Below, piece after piece: positions 55,723 to 64,000 of a stretch of 64,000 bases of DNA. A model generated the notes under the pieces. The model worked only from the letters and a program-made list of their open reading frames with translations, did not search any database and had not been told where the DNA came from. The stretch is taken from the NCBI RefSeq assembly GCF_001975225.1, contig NZ_CP019445.1, forward strand, positions 4,340,001 through 4,404,000. The letters are read 5' to 3'. The stretch comes from Kosakonia cowanii JCM 10956 = DSM 18146. GTDB taxonomy: Bacteria; Pseudomonadota; Gammaproteobacteria; Enterobacterales; Enterobacteriaceae. The position numbers and the translations under genes are program-made. The first letter of the stretch is position 1; the number at the start of each line of letters is the position of its first letter.

Positions 55723-58389
55723 ATGAGTCAATCGGACACAATGATTCCTGGCAAATTTTCCCTGATACCGGGCAACATTACCCGTTACTTCCTTTTATTG
55801 ATTATTGTCCTGCTGGTCACCATGGGCGTGATGATCCAGAGCGCGGTCAACGCGTGGCTGAAGGACAAAAGTTATCAAATTGTTGATACCACCCATGCCA
55901 TTCATAAGCGCATCGATATCTGGCGCTATGCGACCTGGCAGATTTACGACAATATCGCTGCGGCCCCCGCCTCCTCCGGTGAAGGGCTGCAGGAGACGCG
56001 TTTAAAGCAGGACGTCTACTACCTCGAAAAACCGCGCCGCAAGACAGAAGCGCTGATTTTCGGCTCCCATGACAGTTCGACGCTGGAGATGACCCAGCGC
56101 ATTTCGACCTATCTTGATACGCTGTGGGGCGCGGAAACCGTGCCGTGGTCGATGTACTACCTTAACGGCCAGGATAACAGCATGATCCTTATCTCGACGC
56201 TGCCGCTTAAGGATCTTACCTCCGGTTTTAAAGATTCGATGATCAGCAATATCGTCGATACCCGCCGCGCGGAGATGCTCCAGCAGGCGAACGCCCTTGA
56301 TGAGCGCGAAAGCTTCTCCTCGCTGCGCCGTCTTGCCTGGCAGAATGGCCACTACTTTACGCTGCGCACCACCTTTAACCAGCCAGGCCATCTGGCGACC
56401 GTCGTCGCCTTCGATCTGCCAATCAATGATTTGATTCCGCCCGGCATGACGCTGGACAGCTTCCGCCTCGATCCCGATACCGCGCCGGGCAGCGCACGCG
56501 CGCAGGATAAAGAGAACACCGACAGCGTCTCAGTAAACTTCAACAGCTCGCGCATTGAGATTTCCTCTGCGCTAAACGGCACCGGTTTACGCCTGGTGTG
56601 GCAAGTGCCGTTCGGCACACTGCTGCTTGATACCCTGCAAAACGTTCTGCTGCCGCTACTGCTGAATATTGGTCTGCTGGCGCTGGCGCTGTTTGGTTAC
56701 ACCACCTTTCGCCAGATGCCGGGGCGCAAGAGCGATACGCTCGCGACACCGGGCGCGAATAATGAGCTGCGCGTGCTGCGTGCCTTTAATGAAGAGATTG
56801 TCTCTCTGCTGCCGCTGGGTCTGCTGGTTCACGATCAGGAAGCCAACCGCACGGTGCTGAGTAATAAAATTGCCGACCATCTGCTGCCGCACCTCAATTT
56901 GCAGAACATTACTGCGATGGCGGATCAGCACCAGGGCGTGATCCAGGCGACCATCAACAACGAGCTCTATGAGATCCGCCAGTTCCGCAGCCAGGTGGCG
57001 TCGCGTACGCAGATCTTTATTATTCGCGACCAGGATCGTGAAGTGCTGGTCAACAAGAAACTCAAGCAGGCACAACGGCTGTATGAGAAGAACCAGCAGG
57101 GTCGCGCGGCGTTTATGAATAATCTCGCCGAGGCGCTCAAACAGCCGGTGAAAGCGCTGGCCAGTGACGCTGCGGCGATTGAGAGCAATGAAGCTAACCG
57201 CCTTGCCGATCACGCCGACCGACTGGTGCAACTTGTGGATGAACTCCAGCTGGCAAACATGCTGGAGAATGATACCTGGAAAGGCTCCTCTTCCCTCTTC
57301 TCCATTCAGGATCTGATTGATGAAGTAGTGCCGGAAGTGCTGCCGGTGATCAAGCGTAAAGGGTTGCAGTTGCTTATCAACAACCATCTTCCGGCCAATG
57401 AGGAGCGTCATGGCGATCGCGATGCGCTGCGTCGCATCATGTTGCTGCTGATTCAGTATGCGGTGACCACCACGCAGATGGGCAAAATCACCCTCGAAGT
57501 GAGCATGGACGAATCCGCAGATGACCGGCTGACCTTCCGCATCCTTGATACCGGCGTCGGCGTTAACGCCAGCGAGATTGATAATCTGCACTTCCCGTTC
57601 CTTAACGAAACGCAGGGCGATCAGTTTGGCAAGGCAAATGCCCTCACCTTCTGGCTTTGCGATCAGTTGGCCCGTAAACTGGGCGGACATCTCAATATTA
57701 AAGCGCGTGAAGATCTCGGCACCCGCTACTCTCTGCATGTGAAAATGGCCGTACGCGCGCAGCAGGGCGAGAGCGAAGAGAAATTGCTCGATGATGTGGT
57801 GGCGATGATTGATATTACGTCGAACGAAATTCGTAATATTGTGGTGCGTCAGCTTGAGAATTGGGGGGCGAGCTGCATTTCGCCCGATGAACGATTATCA
57901 AATCAAGAATACGATCTCTTTTTAACAGATAATCCGTCAAATCTTACAGCTTCAGGATTGCTTTTAAGCGATGATGAGGTCGGCGTGCGGAAAATTGGTC
58001 CAGGCCAGTTGCGCGTCAATTTTAATATGAGCAACGCAATGCAGGGAGCAATATTGCAGCTCATTGAGGAGCAGCTGGCGCAGGAGGAAGTCACGGAGTC
58101 GCCTTTAGGCGGCGATGAGAATGCCGAACTCCATGCCAGCGGCTATTACGCGCTGTTTGTCGACACAGTTCCCGATGATGTTAAGAGGTTGTATACTGAA
58201 TCGGCTTCGCGCGATTTCGCTGCGCTGGCACAGACGGCCCACCGCCTTAAGGGGGTGTTTGCCATGCTTAATCTGGTACCTGGTAAGCAGTTGTGTGAAA
58301 CGCTGGAGCAATTAATTCGCGAGAGTGATGCTCCAGGCATAGAAAATTACATCAGCGACATTGACGCTTACGTCAAAAGCTTGCTGTAG
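55723..58389 (+). CDS. rcsD: Rcs phosphotransfer protein RcsD
   Basis: Inner-membrane histidine-phosphotransfer protein that relays phosphate from RcsC to RcsB in the envelope-stress phosphorelay. The 888 residues (E. coli 890) have a first membrane helix (about 20-42, YFLLLIIVLLVTMGVMI), a periplasmic domain, and a second helix (about 303-325). Next come a PAS-like and kinase-like region lacking the phosphorylatable histidine, the RcsD-specific ABL domain, and a C-terminal HPt with the active histidine in AQTAHRLKGVFAML (about residue 841). rcsB follows 16 bp downstream. Confidence 0.96.
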   Translation: MSQSDTMIPGKFSLIPGNITRYFLLLIIVLLVTMGVMIQSAVNAWLKDKSYQIVDTTHAIHKRIDIWRYATWQIYDNIAAAPASSGEGLQETRLKQDVYYLEKPRRKTEALIFGSHDSSTLEMTQRISTYLDTLWGAETVPWSMYYLNGQDNSMILISTLPLKDLTSGFKDSMISNIVDTRRAEMLQQANALDERESFSSLRRLAWQNGHYFTLRTTFNQPGHLATVVAFDLPINDLIPPGMTLDSFRLDPDTAPGSARAQDKENTDSVSVNFNSSRIEISSALNGTGLRLVWQVPFGTLLLDTLQNVLLPLLLNIGLLALALFGYTTFRQMPGRKSDTLATPGANNELRVLRAFNEEIVSLLPLGLLVHDQEANRTVLSNKIADHLLPHLNLQNITAMADQHQGVIQATINNELYEIRQFRSQVASRTQIFIIRDQDREVLVNKKLKQAQRLYEKNQQGRAAFMNNLAEALKQPVKALASDAAAIESNEANRLADHADRLVQLVDELQLANMLENDTWKGSSSLFSIQDLIDEVVPEVLPVIKRKGLQLLINNHLPANEERHGDRDALRRIMLLLIQYAVTTTQMGKITLEVSMDESADDRLTFRILDTGVGVNASEIDNLHFPFLNETQGDQFGKANALTFWLCDQLARKLGGHLNIKAREDLGTRYSLHVKMAVRAQQGESEEKLLDDVVAMIDITSNEIRNIVVRQLENWGASCISPDERLSNQEYDLFLTDNPSNLTASGLLLSDDEVGVRKIGPGQLRVNFNMSNAMQGAILQLIEEQLAQEEVTESPLGGDENAELHASGYYALFVDTVPDDVKRLYTESASRDFAALAQTAHRLKGVFAMLNLVPGKQLCETLEQLIRESDAPGIENYISDIDAYVKSLL

Positions 58390-58405
58390 CAAGGTAGCCT
58401 AATAC

Positions 58406-59056
58406 ATGAACAATATGAACGTAATTATTGCCGATGACCATCCGATTGTACTGTTCGGTATTCGCAAGTCACTTGAACAGATCGAATGGGTAAATGTAGT
58501 CGGTGAATTTGAAGACTCTACAGCGCTTATCAACAACCTGCCGAAACTTGAGGCCAATGTATTGATCACCGATCTGTCAATGCCGGGCGACAAATACGGC
58601 GATGGCATTACGCTGATCAAATACATCAAGCGCCACTTCCCGGCGCTGTCGATTATTGTGCTTACCATGAATAATAACCCGGCAATTCTCAGCGCCGTTC
58701 TGGATCTCGATATCGAAGGTATCGTGCTGAAACAGGGCGCGCCGACCGATCTGCCGAAAGCGCTGGCGGCACTGCAAAAGGGTAAGAAGTTCACCCCGGA
58801 GAGTGTCTCCCGTCTGCTGGAGAAGATCAGCGCCGGTGGTTATGGCGATAAACGCCTGTCGCCGAAAGAGAGTGAAGTGCTGCGCCTGTTCGCAGAAGGT
58901 TTCCTGGTGACGGAGATTGCCAAGAAGCTGAACCGCAGCATTAAGACCATCAGCAGCCAGAAGAAATCAGCGATGATGAAACTGGGTGTCGATAACGATA
59001 TCGCCCTGCTGAACTACCTCTCTTCCGTGACGCTCACCCAGACGGAAAAAGAGTAA
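58406..59056 (+). CDS. rcsB: Response regulator RcsB
   Basis: DNA-binding response regulator of the Rcs system, controlling capsule, motility, osmB, rprA and others, alone or with RcsA and other partners. The 216 residues equal E. coli RcsB in length and are nearly identical. The receiver domain has the acidic pocket IIADDHPIV and the phospho-aspartate in LITDLSMPGDKYGDG (Asp 56). The LuxR-type helix-turn-helix (LSPKESEVLRLFAEGFLVTE, AKKLNRSIKTISSQKKSAM) is intact. It is cotranscribed with rcsD and convergent with rcsC. Confidence 0.98.
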   Translation: MNNMNVIIADDHPIVLFGIRKSLEQIEWVNVVGEFEDSTALINNLPKLEANVLITDLSMPGDKYGDGITLIKYIKRHFPALSIIVLTMNNNPAILSAVLDLDIEGIVLKQGAPTDLPKALAALQKGKKFTPESVSRLLEKISAGGYGDKRLSPKESEVLRLFAEGFLVTEIAKKLNRSIKTISSQKKSAMMKLGVDNDIALLNYLSSVTLTQTEKE

Positions 59057-59062
59057 TCCCCG

Positions 59063-59093
59063 TAACCCCGGCACTCGCCGGGGTTCGTTTTTC
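59063..59093. terminator. Terminator between rcsB and rcsC
   Basis: Stem AACCCCGGC / GCCGGGGTT with an ACTC-type loop, followed by CG and T5 on the plus strand, between convergent rcsB and rcsC. Confidence 0.88.
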
Positions 59094-59099
59094 TTAGCC

Positions 59100-61946
59100 C
59101 TACTTCCTGCTTTTTCTTACCCGCGCGGCGTATGCAGCCAGCGTCTGCTTCAGCACATCCAGCGTTACCGGCTTCGACAGACAGCTATCCATACCCGACT
59201 CCAGACAGCGCTGCTTCTCTTCCGCCAGAGCGTTCGCCGTCACGCCGATCACCGGCAACGTCAGCCCAAGCTGGCGTATGCGCTGCGTCAGACGGTAACC
59301 ATCCATATTCGGCATGTTCACGTCACTGAGCACAATATCGATCGGGTTCTTACTCAATACATTGAGCGCATCGACACCGTCATTGGCGGTTTTACATTGA
59401 TAGCCAAGCGATCCCAGCTGATCGGCCAGCAGACGGCGGTTGATAGGATGATCGTCCACCACGAGGATCATCATATCCTCGTTATTCTCCATCTCACCGG
59501 AATCCGATGTTAAGGCGTTAGCTGCCTGTGGCTCAATCACCTGAACGCGATAGATACGGCCCAGCAGCGCCAGCAGATCGTGCGGCGAGGCGACGCTGTG
59601 CAGCCACTCGCCCGGCGCGCGCTCAAGCGGAATACCAATATGTCGGCGGGAGAAGATGATCGCCGCGCGCCCGGTCCAGGGCTGCGGCAGCTCATCGTCG
59701 GTGATCAGCGTATCCTGATTGCCCAACTCATGGCCGTCATACTGTTTAACCTGAATACCATTCCACTCCAGCAGGTTATGCAGATACTCCGACAGCCAGG
59801 CGTTGCGCACCGCCAGCCAACAGCAGGTTTCCGCCAGCCCATCCACGTCGGCCTGCGCCGTTGGCACCGCGCTATAGAGCGGAATGCGGATGGTGAACTG
59901 GCTGCCCATGCCCGGCTCCGTATCGACGGCGATATCGCCATCCATCATGTTGACCAGCTTTTCACAAATCGCCAGCCCCAGCCCGGTGCCCTGGAAGTTA
60001 CGCTGTACGCCGGTGCCGACCTGGAAGAAGGGATCGAATAAGCGCACCACCTCTTTGCCCGGAATACCAACCCCGGTGTCACGCACGCGAATGCTGAGAT
60101 ACTCCATATCACACTGCACATGCAGCACGATGCAGCCCATATCGGTGAACTTAATCGCATTACTTAACAGGTTAGAAATCACCTGTTGCAGGCGCATCGG
60201 ATCGCCATTAATCGCCAGCGGCACATCCGGCTCGATAAAGCAGTAAAGCCCGAGCTGTTTGCGCACCACCAGCGGCAGATAGTTGGCGGTGATATGGCTC
60301 ATCACTTCGCGCGGCGAGAACTCGCGCGGCTCAATCTTCAGCTGTTCAGACTCAATTTTCGAGAAGTCGAGAATATCGCTGATGATCTTCAGCAGCAGGC
60401 TCGAGGAGTTGTTCATCGCGGTAACCAGTCGGTCGACCCCTTTCGGCAGCTCTTTGGTCTGCAACAGATCGAGGTTACCGATAATGCCGTACAGCGGCGT
60501 GCGCAGCTCATGGCTGACCGTCGCAAGGAACATCGACTTCGACTGGCTCGCCTGCTCCGCCGCCTGCGCCATCTCCTGCAGCGACTCCTCCATTTTGACG
60601 CGGGCGGAGACATCCACCAGCACGCAGATCGCCACGTTCTCATTGCGATAGCGCGAATGCACAAAGCTGATTTGCAGGTTAGTGTTGTTGCTGGTTAACA
60701 CATCGACAAAGTTAACCTGCTGCCCGCAGATAATTTGCGTCAGCCGCTGCCGATCCTCATGGGTCAGCATATTGAGATAGTTATGCGCCAGCTCGTTACT
60801 CAGTATGTTGGTGCCATCCTGGGTACGCAGGATACAGATCCCCACCGGCGCAGAGGCGACAATCTTACGGTTGAACTGCTCATGCTCTTCAAGCCGCTGC
60901 GCATCGTTCTCCGCCGGAATAAATATGCGCCGCTCATAGAGGCGCGCCAGGGTAAACAGCGCTACCCCGACCAGCACATTAAGCAGCACCGCGTTGAGGA
61001 TCAGCATGCGGATGCGCTCCAGCACCACGTCCACCGGCACGGAGTAGACCACGCTCAGGGAGGATGGCGGCAGCGTCTTCTTGAGGATCAGCTCGCGGAA
61101 ACCGGAAGTGTACCCAAACCAGGAGCGCTCCTGCAGCCAGCGCGGATCGGCGGTAATGCCATTCTCCTGCCCGGTCAGCGAAAGCAAGGTATGGCCATTC
61201 TCATCAAGAATGGTGACACCCATCGGCAGCGTACCCGGCGTGAAGAAGTTCTCCATCCGGATCGACTGCTCGGTGCCAAGCAGCGCCTGCAGGCGGTTGC
61301 CGAGATAGACCGGCGTCAGCGCGTAGAAATAGCCGATGCCCGGGCGCGGCCCCTGGCTCATCCAGTAGACGTTGTTGCTGCGCTCATCCTGCGGCGCATT
61401 ACGGTATTTGACGATCCGCTCATGCAGGCTCTTCAGCGTGTCATCCCGCTCGACCGGCATATCGCGCAGGCCGAAATCGGCCATACAGAGGTTGTCGCTG
61501 CCAATCAAAAAGACGCGGTTCAGATCGTACGCCGCGGAGAAATTATCGCGCCAGTAGCGCATAAACCACGCCAGCGACTCCAGCGAGCCGCGCCAGGCGC
61601 TGCCCATCGCCGAGCAGTCGGAATCAGGAAAGAGCGGCAAGAAGGCCGGCACGTCGGTTTTATCGCCGCGGGAGCGCGACGTCAGGATGCCGTTGTCCGC
61701 CGTCAGGCGATTTTCAGCAATATACTTCAACTCCTTCATCACATCAGAGGTGCGCTGAATATAGCGCTGCGCCTGATCGGAACTGAGGTTGAACTCCTGG
61801 CGGATCTCCGACTCTTTGTCATGCAGGGCATTAACGATGTAAAAGACGGAAAAAAAGGCAATTAACAGCCAGAGTAATAGCGCCAGCGCCCTGAACAGAT
61901 AGCGGGAGACTTTCAGGGTACTGCGAAAAGAGACGAGGTATTTCAA
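59100..61946 (-). CDS. rcsC: Hybrid sensor histidine kinase RcsC
   Basis: Inner-membrane hybrid kinase at the head of the Rcs phosphorelay. The start is taken as the TTG complementary to 61944-61946, giving 948 residues beginning (M)KYLVSFRSTLKVSRY, which aligns with the E. coli start (949); a further in-frame TTG at 61967 adds seven unconserved codons. Two membrane helices flank a periplasmic sensor domain (about 20-40 and 315-335). Then come a PAS-like region, the kinase H-box SHELRTPLYG, and ATPase boxes NLLSNAIKF, DTGVGIP and GTGLGLAI. The ABL-type region and C-terminal receiver (VDDHPINRRLL, phospho-Asp in LSDVNMPNMDGYR) follow. Confidence 0.96.
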   Translation of the reverse strand: MKYLVSFRSTLKVSRYLFRALALLLWLLIAFFSVFYIVNALHDKESEIRQEFNLSSDQAQRYIQRTSDVMKELKYIAENRLTADNGILTSRSRGDKTDVPAFLPLFPDSDCSAMGSAWRGSLESLAWFMRYWRDNFSAAYDLNRVFLIGSDNLCMADFGLRDMPVERDDTLKSLHERIVKYRNAPQDERSNNVYWMSQGPRPGIGYFYALTPVYLGNRLQALLGTEQSIRMENFFTPGTLPMGVTILDENGHTLLSLTGQENGITADPRWLQERSWFGYTSGFRELILKKTLPPSSLSVVYSVPVDVVLERIRMLILNAVLLNVLVGVALFTLARLYERRIFIPAENDAQRLEEHEQFNRKIVASAPVGICILRTQDGTNILSNELAHNYLNMLTHEDRQRLTQIICGQQVNFVDVLTSNNTNLQISFVHSRYRNENVAICVLVDVSARVKMEESLQEMAQAAEQASQSKSMFLATVSHELRTPLYGIIGNLDLLQTKELPKGVDRLVTAMNNSSSLLLKIISDILDFSKIESEQLKIEPREFSPREVMSHITANYLPLVVRKQLGLYCFIEPDVPLAINGDPMRLQQVISNLLSNAIKFTDMGCIVLHVQCDMEYLSIRVRDTGVGIPGKEVVRLFDPFFQVGTGVQRNFQGTGLGLAICEKLVNMMDGDIAVDTEPGMGSQFTIRIPLYSAVPTAQADVDGLAETCCWLAVRNAWLSEYLHNLLEWNGIQVKQYDGHELGNQDTLITDDELPQPWTGRAAIIFSRRHIGIPLERAPGEWLHSVASPHDLLALLGRIYRVQVIEPQAANALTSDSGEMENNEDMMILVVDDHPINRRLLADQLGSLGYQCKTANDGVDALNVLSKNPIDIVLSDVNMPNMDGYRLTQRIRQLGLTLPVIGVTANALAEEKQRCLESGMDSCLSKPVTLDVLKQTLAAYAARVRKSRK

Positions 61947-62021
61947 CCTGGGGAAACTCCGCCACAAGGAAGTTAAAAAAGAGTGTGCTTAAAGTAGCGA
62001 TAAATCGCAGATGCCGCAAGG

Positions 62022-62056
62022 CAATGAAAAAGGGCCGGAAACCCGGCCCTTTATAA
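62022..62056 (-). terminator. gyrA terminator
   Basis: On the minus strand the 7-bp GC stem GGGCCGG / CCGGCCC is followed by T5, directly after the gyrA stop and before the rcsC start region. Confidence 0.88.
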
Positions 62057-62060
62057 CGCG

Positions 62061-64000
62061 TTATTCGGCGTCTTCGTCGTCCGCCGCGTCGTCGTCAGTA
62101 TCGACTTCCGGCGCGATGTCCTCATCGCCTTCCGCAACGCTGCCGTCGATGGAGTCAAGCTCTTCATCATCCACCGGCTCAGCGACACGCTGCAGACCCA
62201 CTACGTTTTCATCTTCCGCGGTGCGGATCAGGATCACGCCCTGGGTGTTACGACCTACCACGCTGATCTCCGACACGCGCGTACGCACCAGCGTACCGGC
62301 ATCGGTGATCATCATGATCTGATCGCAATCATCGACCTGGACCGCGCCGACCACGGAACCGTTACGCTCGGTTACCTTGATAGAGATAACGCCCTGCGTA
62401 CCACGGGATTTGGTCGGGTACTCCGCTTCCGCAGTACGTTTACCGTAACCGTTCTGCGTCACCGTCAGGATTGCGCCTTCGCCGCGCGGCACGATCAGCG
62501 AAACTACGCTGTCTTTTTCCGCCAGGCGAATACCGCGCACGCCGGTCGCGGTACGACCCATCGCACGCACAGCGCTCTCTTTAAAGCGCACCACTTTACC
62601 GGCAGCGGAGAAGAGCATCACGTCGTCGCTGCCGTCGGTCAGGTTTACGCCAATCAGCTCATCGCCTTCGTTCAGATTGACGGCGATAATACCGGCAGAG
62701 CGCGGACGGCTAAACTCGGTGAGCGCGGTTTTCTTCACGGTACCGCTGGCGGTCGCCATAAAGACGTTCACGCCCTCTTCATATTCACGTACCGGCAGAA
62801 TGGCGGTAATACGCTCGTTCGGCTCCAGCGGCAGCAGGTTGACGATCGGACGACCGCGCGCGCCACGGCTCGCTTCCGGCAGCTGGTAGACCTTCATCCA
62901 GTAGAGGCGGCCACGGCTGGAGAAGCAGAGGATCGTGTCGTGGGTGTTGGCCACCAGCAGACGGTCGATGAAGTCCTCTTCTTTAATGCGCGCGGCAGAT
63001 TTCCCTTTCCCACCGCGACGCTGCGCTTCGTAATCGGTCAGCGGCTGATACTTCACGTAGCCCTGATGCGACAGCGTTACAACAACATCTTCCTGGTTGA
63101 TCAGGTCTTCAATGTTGATATCTGCGGTGTTAGCGGTAATTTCGGTGCGGCGCTCGTCGCCAAACTGCTCGCGAACCAGCTCAAGCTCCTCGCGGATCAC
63201 TTCCATCAGGCGCTCAGCGCTACCGAGGATGTGCAGCAATTCAGCGATCTGCTCCAGCAGCTCTTTGTACTCTTCGAGCAGTTTTTCATGCTCAAGGCCG
63301 GTCAGTTTCTGCAGACGCAGATCCAGAATCGCCTGTGCCTGCTGTTCGGTCAGGTAGTATTGACCATCACGAATACCGAACTCCGGCTCCAGCCACTCAG
63401 GACGCGCGGCGTCATCACCGGCACGCTCCAGCATCGCAGAGACGTTGCCCAGAGCCCACGGCTGCGCGATCAGGCCAGCTTTCGCTTCGGCCGGCGTCGG
63501 CGCACGACGGATCAGTTCAATGATCGGGTCTATGTTCGCCAGCGCAACAGCAAGCGCTTCAAGGATGTGCGCACGGTCACGGGCTTTTCGCAGTTCGAAA
63601 ATAGTACGGCGCGTCACCACTTCACGGCGGTGGCGCACAAACGCGGCCAGGATATCTTTCAGCGGCATGATCTTCGGCTGGCCATGGTGCAGCGCAACCA
63701 TGTTGATACCGAAGGAGACCTGCAGCTGCGTCTGGGAGTAGAGGTTATTCAGCACTACTTCACCGACGGCATCGCGCTTCACTTCAATCACGATGCGCAT
63801 ACCGTCTTTATCAGACTCATCGCGCAGCGCGCTGATACCTTCAACGCGTTTCTCTTTGACCAGCTCGGCAATCTTCTCGATCAGGCGCGCTTTGTTCACC
63901 TGGTAGGGAATCTCATGCACGATGATCGTTTCGCGGCCGTTTTTCGCGTCGGTTTCCACTTCCGCGCGGGCGCGAATATAGATTTTGCCGCGACCGGTGC
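62061..64000 (-). CDS. gyrA: DNA gyrase subunit A (partial, N-terminal part outside window)
   Basis: Breakage-reunion subunit of DNA gyrase. About 645 C-terminal residues are present; comparison with E. coli (875) puts the window edge near residue 230. The active tyrosine and the quinolone-resistance region are therefore not covered. The visible part contains the tower/coiled-coil domains ([54 protein letters not shown]). The C-terminal DNA-wrapping beta-pinwheel carries the GyrA box QRRGGKGKS and repeated blades ([26 protein letters not shown]). The protein ends in an acidic tail ([13 protein letters not shown]). The frame continues upstream of 63959 without a break. Confidence 0.98.
   Translation of the reverse strand, partial: TGRGKIYIRARAEVETDAKNGRETIIVHEIPYQVNKARLIEKIAELVKEKRVEGISALRDESDKDGMRIVIEVKRDAVGEVVLNNLYSQTQLQVSFGINMVALHHGQPKIMPLKDILAAFVRHRREVVTRRTIFELRKARDRAHILEALAVALANIDPIIELIRRAPTPAEAKAGLIAQPWALGNVSAMLERAGDDAARPEWLEPEFGIRDGQYYLTEQQAQAILDLRLQKLTGLEHEKLLEEYKELLEQIAELLHILGSAERLMEVIREELELVREQFGDERRTEITANTADINIEDLINQEDVVVTLSHQGYVKYQPLTDYEAQRRGGKGKSAARIKEEDFIDRLLVANTHDTILCFSSRGRLYWMKVYQLPEASRGARGRPIVNLLPLEPNERITAILPVREYEEGVNVFMATASGTVKKTALTEFSRPRSAGIIAVNLNEGDELIGVNLTDGSDDVMLFSAAGKVVRFKESAVRAMGRTATGVRGIRLAEKDSVVSLIVPRGEGAILTVTQNGYGKRTAEAEYPTKSRGTQGVISIKVTERNGSVVGAVQVDDCDQIMMITDAGTLVRTRVSEISVVGRNTQGVILIRTAEDENVVGLQRVAEPVDDEELDSIDGSVAEGDEDIAPEVDTDDDAADDEDAE

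Noticed and set aside
56656..57738. 360-codon minus-strand open frame opposite rcsD
   Set aside because: Antisense shadow of rcsD; no recognisable domain.
60735..61865. 376-codon plus-strand open frame opposite rcsC
   Set aside because: Shadow of the rcsC codons; low-complexity Arg/Gln/His-rich translation and no ribosome-binding site.

Overview
The window is a chromosomal segment of a member of the Enterobacteriaceae. Gene order and protein sequence follow the Escherichia coli / Salmonella backbone from mglB to gyrA almost gene for gene. The differences point to the Enterobacter / Kosakonia / Klebsiella side of the family: mgtE, queH, an extra amino-acid ABC operon, uxuA beside yeiQ, and no nap-ccm cluster between proL and mqo. 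I cannot fix the genus from sequence alone. There is no phage, IS element, CRISPR array or toxin-antitoxin island. Both ends cut a gene: mglB on the left lacks its last codons, and gyrA on the right lacks its N-terminal part.

Layout. 1-8.6 kb: galactose uptake (mglB, galS), yeiB, folE, an extra MFS gene, yeiG and the Fur-controlled siderophore receptor cirA. 8.8-16.4 kb: lysP, a four-gene polar amino-acid ABC operon that I do not know at this site in E. coli K-12, the yeiE/yeiH regulator-transporter pair, and nfo. 16.4-17.05 kb: seven tandem 97-bp units made of paired REP (BIME) sequences. 17.1-20.9 kb: the fruBKA fructose PTS operon with two Cra operators. 21.1-29.6 kb: yeiW, a damaged yeiP (efpL), divergent uxuA/yeiQ with UxuR-like and CRP-like sites, the metallochaperone GTPase yeiR, lpxT, mepS and the phosphodiesterase pdeN (rtn). 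29.7-35.6 kb: the yejABEF peptide importer and yejG. 35.9-43.5 kb: bcr, rsuA, radD, rplY, yejK, yejL, yejM (pbgA) and a tRNA-Pro(GGG). 43.7-53.7 kb: queH, mqo, a short SulP transporter overlapping tail-to-tail with mgtE, yojI, and the ada-alkB alkylation-repair operon with apbE upstream. 53.7-62 kb: ompC, the antisense RNA micF, and the Rcs phosphorelay (rcsD, rcsB, rcsC). gyrA closes the window.

The genes fall into several working sets. Sugar and sugar-acid use is represented by mgl/gal, fru and uxuA/yeiQ, each with recognisable operators. Envelope homeostasis is represented by lpxT, mepS, yejM, ompC/micF and Rcs. DNA and RNA maintenance is represented by nfo, ada/alkB, radD, gyrA, rsuA and queH.

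Most of the window is ordinary core genome, and I found no convincing undescribed multi-gene system. The points most worth a second look are the cluster of indels in the first third of yeiP inside an otherwise clean sequence, the homogeneous REP-pair array, the STAS-less SulP gene overlapping mgtE, the extra amino-acid ABC operon beside yeiE, and several perfect palindromes in long leaders (upstream of mepS, mqo and yejG). Names and comparisons with E. coli rest on recognition of protein sequences from memory; no database search was run.
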